Source of the DNA: an archaeon
GTDB taxonomy: Archaea; Nanobdellota; Nanobdellia; SCGC-AAA011-G17; GW2011-AR17
Reading direction: 5' to 3'
Length of the DNA: 17,869 nt
NCBI GenBank assembly: GCA_023245975.1
Contig: JAHFJF010000006.1
Location: 1-17,869, forward strand
This document shows, one piece after another, positions 15,124 through 17,869 of the stretch. The notes under the pieces are model-generated. The model saw only the letters and a program-made list of their open reading frames with translations, was not told the DNA's origin and did no database searches. The translations under genes were made by a program, and so were the position numbers. Positions within the stretch are counted from its first letter, which is position 1. Each line of letters starts with the position of its first letter.

Positions 15124-15603
15124 ATGAACCAATATGTACTATTAATATATGGATTTGGTAAAACACCCGAAGAAGAATCTAAATCACTAGGAAGAAAAGT
15201 TGTTGATTCATACCTTTCAGAATTATCCGTAGATAAAAAATTCAAAGATGAAAGATTAACAAAAAATATGACGCTTGTGCAATTCATAACATTTCGGCTC
15301 CCATGGGAAGGGAAGTGGCAAATGCCCAAACCAAACTTAAAACTTAATTTAGACTATTTTGGAGTGCCCCTTGATGTTAATATCAGAAAGATAAAAGAAA
15401 GAAAAAATGAAGTTTTAGAGGCAGAAGACTTTATTTATCAGAAATCATTCCAGCTAAAGATGATGGACGAGCGAGATTATGAACAATTTATGCAAAAGAA
15501 GAAATCACCCTCAAGGATTTATGCATTAAATCCGAAGTTCGCAGCTGAAGCCTTGGATGATCTGATTCTAAATCTTTTACAAACGAGGAATATTCTGTCT
15601 TAA
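15124..15603 (+). CDS. Orphan protein, 159 residues
   Basis: I do not recognise a family. The N-terminus is hydrophobic (MNQYVLLIYGFGKTPEE) and looks like the first beta-strand of an alpha/beta domain rather than a signal peptide. The middle has FRLPWEGKWQMPKPNLKLNL (58-77), and the rest is charged and helical (RKIKERKNEVLEAEDF). No cysteines are present. The start is placed by the shared palindromic TATA box about 28 bases upstream. The stop codon shares bases with the stop of the convergent gene (TTAA at 15600-15603). It is one of several lineage-type orphan genes in this stretch. Confidence 0.7.
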   Translation: MNQYVLLIYGFGKTPEEESKSLGRKVVDSYLSELSVDKKFKDERLTKNMTLVQFITFRLPWEGKWQMPKPNLKLNLDYFGVPLDVNIRKIKERKNEVLEAEDFIYQKSFQLKMMDERDYEQFMQKKKSPSRIYALNPKFAAEALDDLILNLLQTRNILS

Positions 15604-16016
15604 TTATATCTATCTTTAGGGCCCTTGGCTTCTTTTTTTGCCTTGACATATCCCTCAAGAAGACCATCACAGGCGCTAATTACTGATTCATTTATCTCAG
15701 AAAGATTATTAATCCTAAGAAAACAATGGCCCTCAAGATTCTTGCTCAAGTCAAGCTTGCCTTTCTTTGCAAGCTGTTCACGAATAGATTTGCTTATATC
15801 AAGAATATTGTCCTTAACAAAATCAACAGGCTTATCTAATGACGCAGAGCCTATATCCTTATACTCCCAATGAAAACTAAGATCATCTTCATAAAGCTTA
15901 GACTCGTCAAACCTTATTTCAATCTGAGAATAATTTATTCCTGTACTTTTAGAAAGAGCACCTGTTTCCGGCCAATAAGTAAAAAGATATGCCTTTAGTA
16001 TTTTCTCCAGCGTCAT
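15600..16016 (-). CDS. Orphan protein, 138 residues, coupled to lysS
   Basis: I do not recognise a family. The protein has an N-terminal helix (MTLEKILKAYLFTYWPETG), a beta-rich middle (INYSQIEIRFD; LSFHWEYKDIGSA) and a C-terminal segment with GHCFLRINNLSEINESVISA (95-114) and a Lys-rich tail. There are two cysteines (C97, C115). No export signal or membrane helix is visible. Its ATG overlaps the lysS stop as ATGA, and I see no promoter of its own, so it is translated together with lysyl-tRNA synthetase. A role in tRNA or translation is possible from context only. Confidence 0.72.
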   Translation of the reverse strand: MTLEKILKAYLFTYWPETGALSKSTGINYSQIEIRFDESKLYEDDLSFHWEYKDIGSASLDKPVDFVKDNILDISKSIREQLAKKGKLDLSKNLEGHCFLRINNLSEINESVISACDGLLEGYVKAKKEAKGPKDRYN

Positions 16017-17500
16017 TTTTTCTCATCCTTTGATTCGTGGCGCATTGTCGGAAAGAGTATGACATCCCTGATTGTAGCTGAATCTGTCAAAAGCATCACC
16101 ATTCTATCTATGCCAAGGCCAAGGCCACCAGTTGGCGGCATACCATATTCCAATGCCCTAATGAAATCCTCATCCATCTGGTGGGCTTCCTCATAACCAC
16201 CGCGGCCCTTTGCGGCCTGCTCTTCAAGCAATCTCTTCTGAACAATAGGATTATTTAATTCTGAATATGCATTGCCTAATTCCCAACCATTAACAAACGG
16301 CTCAAACCTTTCTATCAAGTCAGGATGGCCGCGAAGCTCCTTGCATAATGGCGTTGTTTCCTTAGGATGATGCATTACAAATGTAGGCTGGATGAATTTG
16401 CTTTCACAGAAATGCTCGAAGATAGCATTTATAGCCAGGCCACGATTATATTCACCGTTGAGCTCTATCTTGTTCCTTGATACAAATGTTTTAAGCTCAT
16501 GGTCTGGCATCCTTTCCGCATCTATGCCCGCATATTCCCTGATTGCATCATGCATAGTTATCCTTTCCCAAGGCTTCTTGAAATTTATATCTATGCCTTG
16601 ATATTTTACTTTTGTAGTACCCAGAACAGATTTGCAGACATGCTCATACAAATCTTCTGTGAGCTTCATCATATCATTGTAATCTGCGTATGCCTGGTAG
16701 CATTCCATCATCGTAAATTCTGGGTTGTGCGTCTTGTCAACACCCTCATTCCTGAAATTCTTTCCCAAATAGTATACTTTTGAGAAGCCGCCAACAATCA
16801 ATCGCTTCAGGTAAAGTTCTGGAGATATTGACAGGAACATCTTCTGGTCCCAGGCATTTATGTGTGTTACGAAAGGCTTTGCATTTGCACCGCCATAAAC
16901 TGGCTGCAATAATGGAATTTCTGCATCTATAAAACCATGATTTATGAAGAATTCCCTTACTGCATTCACTATCCTAGACCTCAGCTCAAATACTTTCTTA
17001 ACTTCTGAATTGACAATCAAATCAACATATCTCTGCCTGTACCTTATCTCTGTGTCAGTAACTCCATGAAACTTATCCGGCAATGGCCTTACTGCTTTGC
17101 ATAACAACTCCAATTTCTTCACATGAACTGAAATCTCCCCACGTTTTGTCTTGAAAACATTGCCATGAACGCCGATAGTATCACCGAGCTCTATCAGCTT
17201 TGACTTTATCAATTCATAATTTTCAACATCATCTTTTGACAGGTAAACCTGTATCTGGCCAGTATTGTCCTGGATGTGCGCAAAGGTGGCATTTCCCATA
17301 AGCCTTAACGTCATTATCCTGCCTGCCATATTTACATTGTGCTTTGTGGATTCGCCTTCTTTCAAGCCAGAATGCTTCTCCAGGATATCCTTAGCATAGA
17401 AATCAACATCAAATTTGTAAGGGTAAGGATTGACGCCTTTCTCCTGCAGTTCGTAAACCTTCTCTATTCTCTCTTTTATTAGCCTGTTATCTTCGTCCAT
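16013..17500 (-). CDS. lysS: Lysyl-tRNA synthetase, class II
   Basis: This 495-residue enzyme charges tRNA-Lys with lysine. An N-terminal OB-fold anticodon-binding domain (about 57-140) is followed by a class II catalytic core: a motif 1 region about 172-200, motif 2 FRNEGVDKTHNPEF at 249-262, and motif 3 GGLGLGIDRMVML at 458-470. LPDKFHGVTDTEIRYRQRYVDL (split around 140-161) and WELGNAYSELNNP (406-418) are close to the bacterial enzyme. Many archaea use the unrelated class I LysRS, so the bacterial-looking class II form may have been acquired by transfer (inference). A TATA box (17527-17534) is centred about 30 bases from the ATG; no ribosome-binding site is visible. A small orphan gene follows with an ATGA overlap. 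Confidence 0.97.
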   Translation of the reverse strand: MDEDNRLIKERIEKVYELQEKGVNPYPYKFDVDFYAKDILEKHSGLKEGESTKHNVNMAGRIMTLRLMGNATFAHIQDNTGQIQVYLSKDDVENYELIKSKLIELGDTIGVHGNVFKTKRGEISVHVKKLELLCKAVRPLPDKFHGVTDTEIRYRQRYVDLIVNSEVKKVFELRSRIVNAVREFFINHGFIDAEIPLLQPVYGGANAKPFVTHINAWDQKMFLSISPELYLKRLIVGGFSKVYYLGKNFRNEGVDKTHNPEFTMMECYQAYADYNDMMKLTEDLYEHVCKSVLGTTKVKYQGIDINFKKPWERITMHDAIREYAGIDAERMPDHELKTFVSRNKIELNGEYNRGLAINAIFEHFCESKFIQPTFVMHHPKETTPLCKELRGHPDLIERFEPFVNGWELGNAYSELNNPIVQKRLLEEQAAKGRGGYEEAHQMDEDFIRALEYGMPPTGGLGLGIDRMVMLLTDSATIRDVILFPTMRHESKDEKK

Positions 17501-17526
17501 GCCTTAGAATAGAAAAGCAAATCTTG

Positions 17527-17534
17527 TTATATAA
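17527..17534 (-). promoter_or_regulatory. TATA box of lysS
   Basis: TTATATAA is centred about 30 bases before the lysS ATG, in the 43-base gap after rlmH. It predicts a leader of only a few bases. Confidence 0.5.
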
Positions 17535-17543
17535 GCTTTTTGC

Positions 17544-17869
17544 CTAACCGCGATGATAAGGTTCATTTTTCAATATTGTAAATCCTCTGTAAACCTGCTC
17601 TAATAAAACAACCAGGGCCAATTGATGCATTATAGTCATCTTTGATAGAGAGATTAATGACTTACCTTTCAAGAACTCCTTGCTAAAGCCTTCAGCCGGC
17701 CCAATGCAAAAGGTAAGATTTCTTTCAAGAAGGATTTTTGAAAAATCCAAAGAATCCAACTGCTTTCCATGCTCGTCCAATACAAATAAAATACCCTTGA
17801 TATTCTTTTCAATATCATCTTCTTTCTTTACATTAATTAACTCTAATAGATTGTATTTACCAATGCGCT
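17544..17869 (-). CDS. rlmH: 23S rRNA (pseudouridine-N3)-methyltransferase RlmH, partial
   Basis: These are the C-terminal 107 residues of a SPOUT-family methyltransferase; the frame is open through the right edge, so the start is outside the window. The first visible residues (RIGKYNLLELIN) lead into a strand ending in LFVLDEHGKQLDS. These are followed by the SAM-binding knot with FCIGPAEGFSKEFL and the C-terminal EQVYRGFTILKNEPYHRG, the hallmark ending of RlmH, whose final residues help methylate the pseudouridine in helix 69 of 23S rRNA. A TTG at 17780 could be misread as a start, but the homologous sequence clearly continues upstream of it. It lies upstream of lysS on the same strand, 43 bases away, with a separate TATA box between them. 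Confidence 0.9.
   Translation of the reverse strand, partial: RIGKYNLLELINVKKEDDIEKNIKGILFVLDEHGKQLDSLDFSKILLERNLTFCIGPAEGFSKEFLKGKSLISLSKMTIMHQLALVVLLEQVYRGFTILKNEPYHRG

Noticed and set aside
17544..17780. A 78-residue gene starting at TTG 17780
   Set aside because: RlmH-type sequence continues in frame to the window edge, so this is the 3' end of a longer gene and not a short one.
1..17869. CRISPR arrays, tRNA or rRNA genes, insertion sequences
   Set aside because: No regularly spaced repeats, cloverleaf-like sequence, rRNA motifs or transposase motifs were seen on reading through; a tRNA scan was not possible here.

Overview
The window looks like chromosomal DNA from a small-genome archaeon, probably of the DPANN type (inference; no marker gene here settles the lineage). 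The DNA is AT-rich by eye and genes are packed with gaps of 0 to about 60 bases. Promoters are archaeal, with BRE-like purine tracts and TATA boxes. Most promoter-proximal starts lie only 26-31 bases from a TATA box, so many mRNAs are probably leaderless. Other starts use GGAG or GGTG Shine-Dalgarno sites. The gene content (TldD/TldE, an archaeal-type NadM domain, a MOSC protein, small zinc-ribbon and orphan proteins) is consistent with this. No CRISPR array, tRNA, rRNA or mobile element was recognised.

Bases 1-6321, minus strand: one tightly coupled operon for NAD salvage and ADP-ribose handling. In transcription order it holds nicotinate phosphoribosyltransferase (pncB), nicotinamidase (pncA-like), an unrecognised 319-residue protein, glutamine-dependent NAD synthetase (nadE), a Nudix-NMNAT fusion, and an ADP-ribosylglycohydrolase (DraG family) that runs off the left edge. 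Every junction inside it is an ATGA or slightly longer overlap or a gap of 0-3 bases. Together the recognised enzymes would turn nicotinamide into NAD (amide to acid, acid to NaMN, NaMN to NaAD, NaAD to NAD) and cleave ADP-ribose to AMP and ribose-5-phosphate. Upstream, a TATA box and a perfect 9-bp inverted repeat that covers the predicted transcription start suggest a dedicated regulator.

Bases 6322-8164: a 232-base divergent promoter region, then a secreted subtilisin-like protease and a MOSC-domain protein on the plus strand. Bases 8209-11364: a basic orphan protein divergent from a tldD-tldE pair, which encodes the TldD/E metalloprotease. Bases 11361-12590, minus: a lipoprotein-like HExxH metalloprotease whose stop codon overlaps that of tldE. 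Bases 12646-15069, minus: an aromatic-amino-acid-type permease, two paralogous orphan proteins of about 170 residues and a 54-residue zinc-ribbon protein. The zinc-ribbon gene shares a perfectly palindromic TATA box with a divergent orphan gene (15124-15603, plus). Bases 15600-17869, minus: an orphan gene translationally coupled to a class II lysyl-tRNA synthetase, and the 3' part of rlmH, a 23S rRNA methyltransferase that runs off the right edge.

The best candidates for something undescribed are the unknown 319-residue protein embedded in the NAD operon, the Nudix-NMNAT fusion with an altered HxGH motif, and the operator-like repeat in front of the operon.
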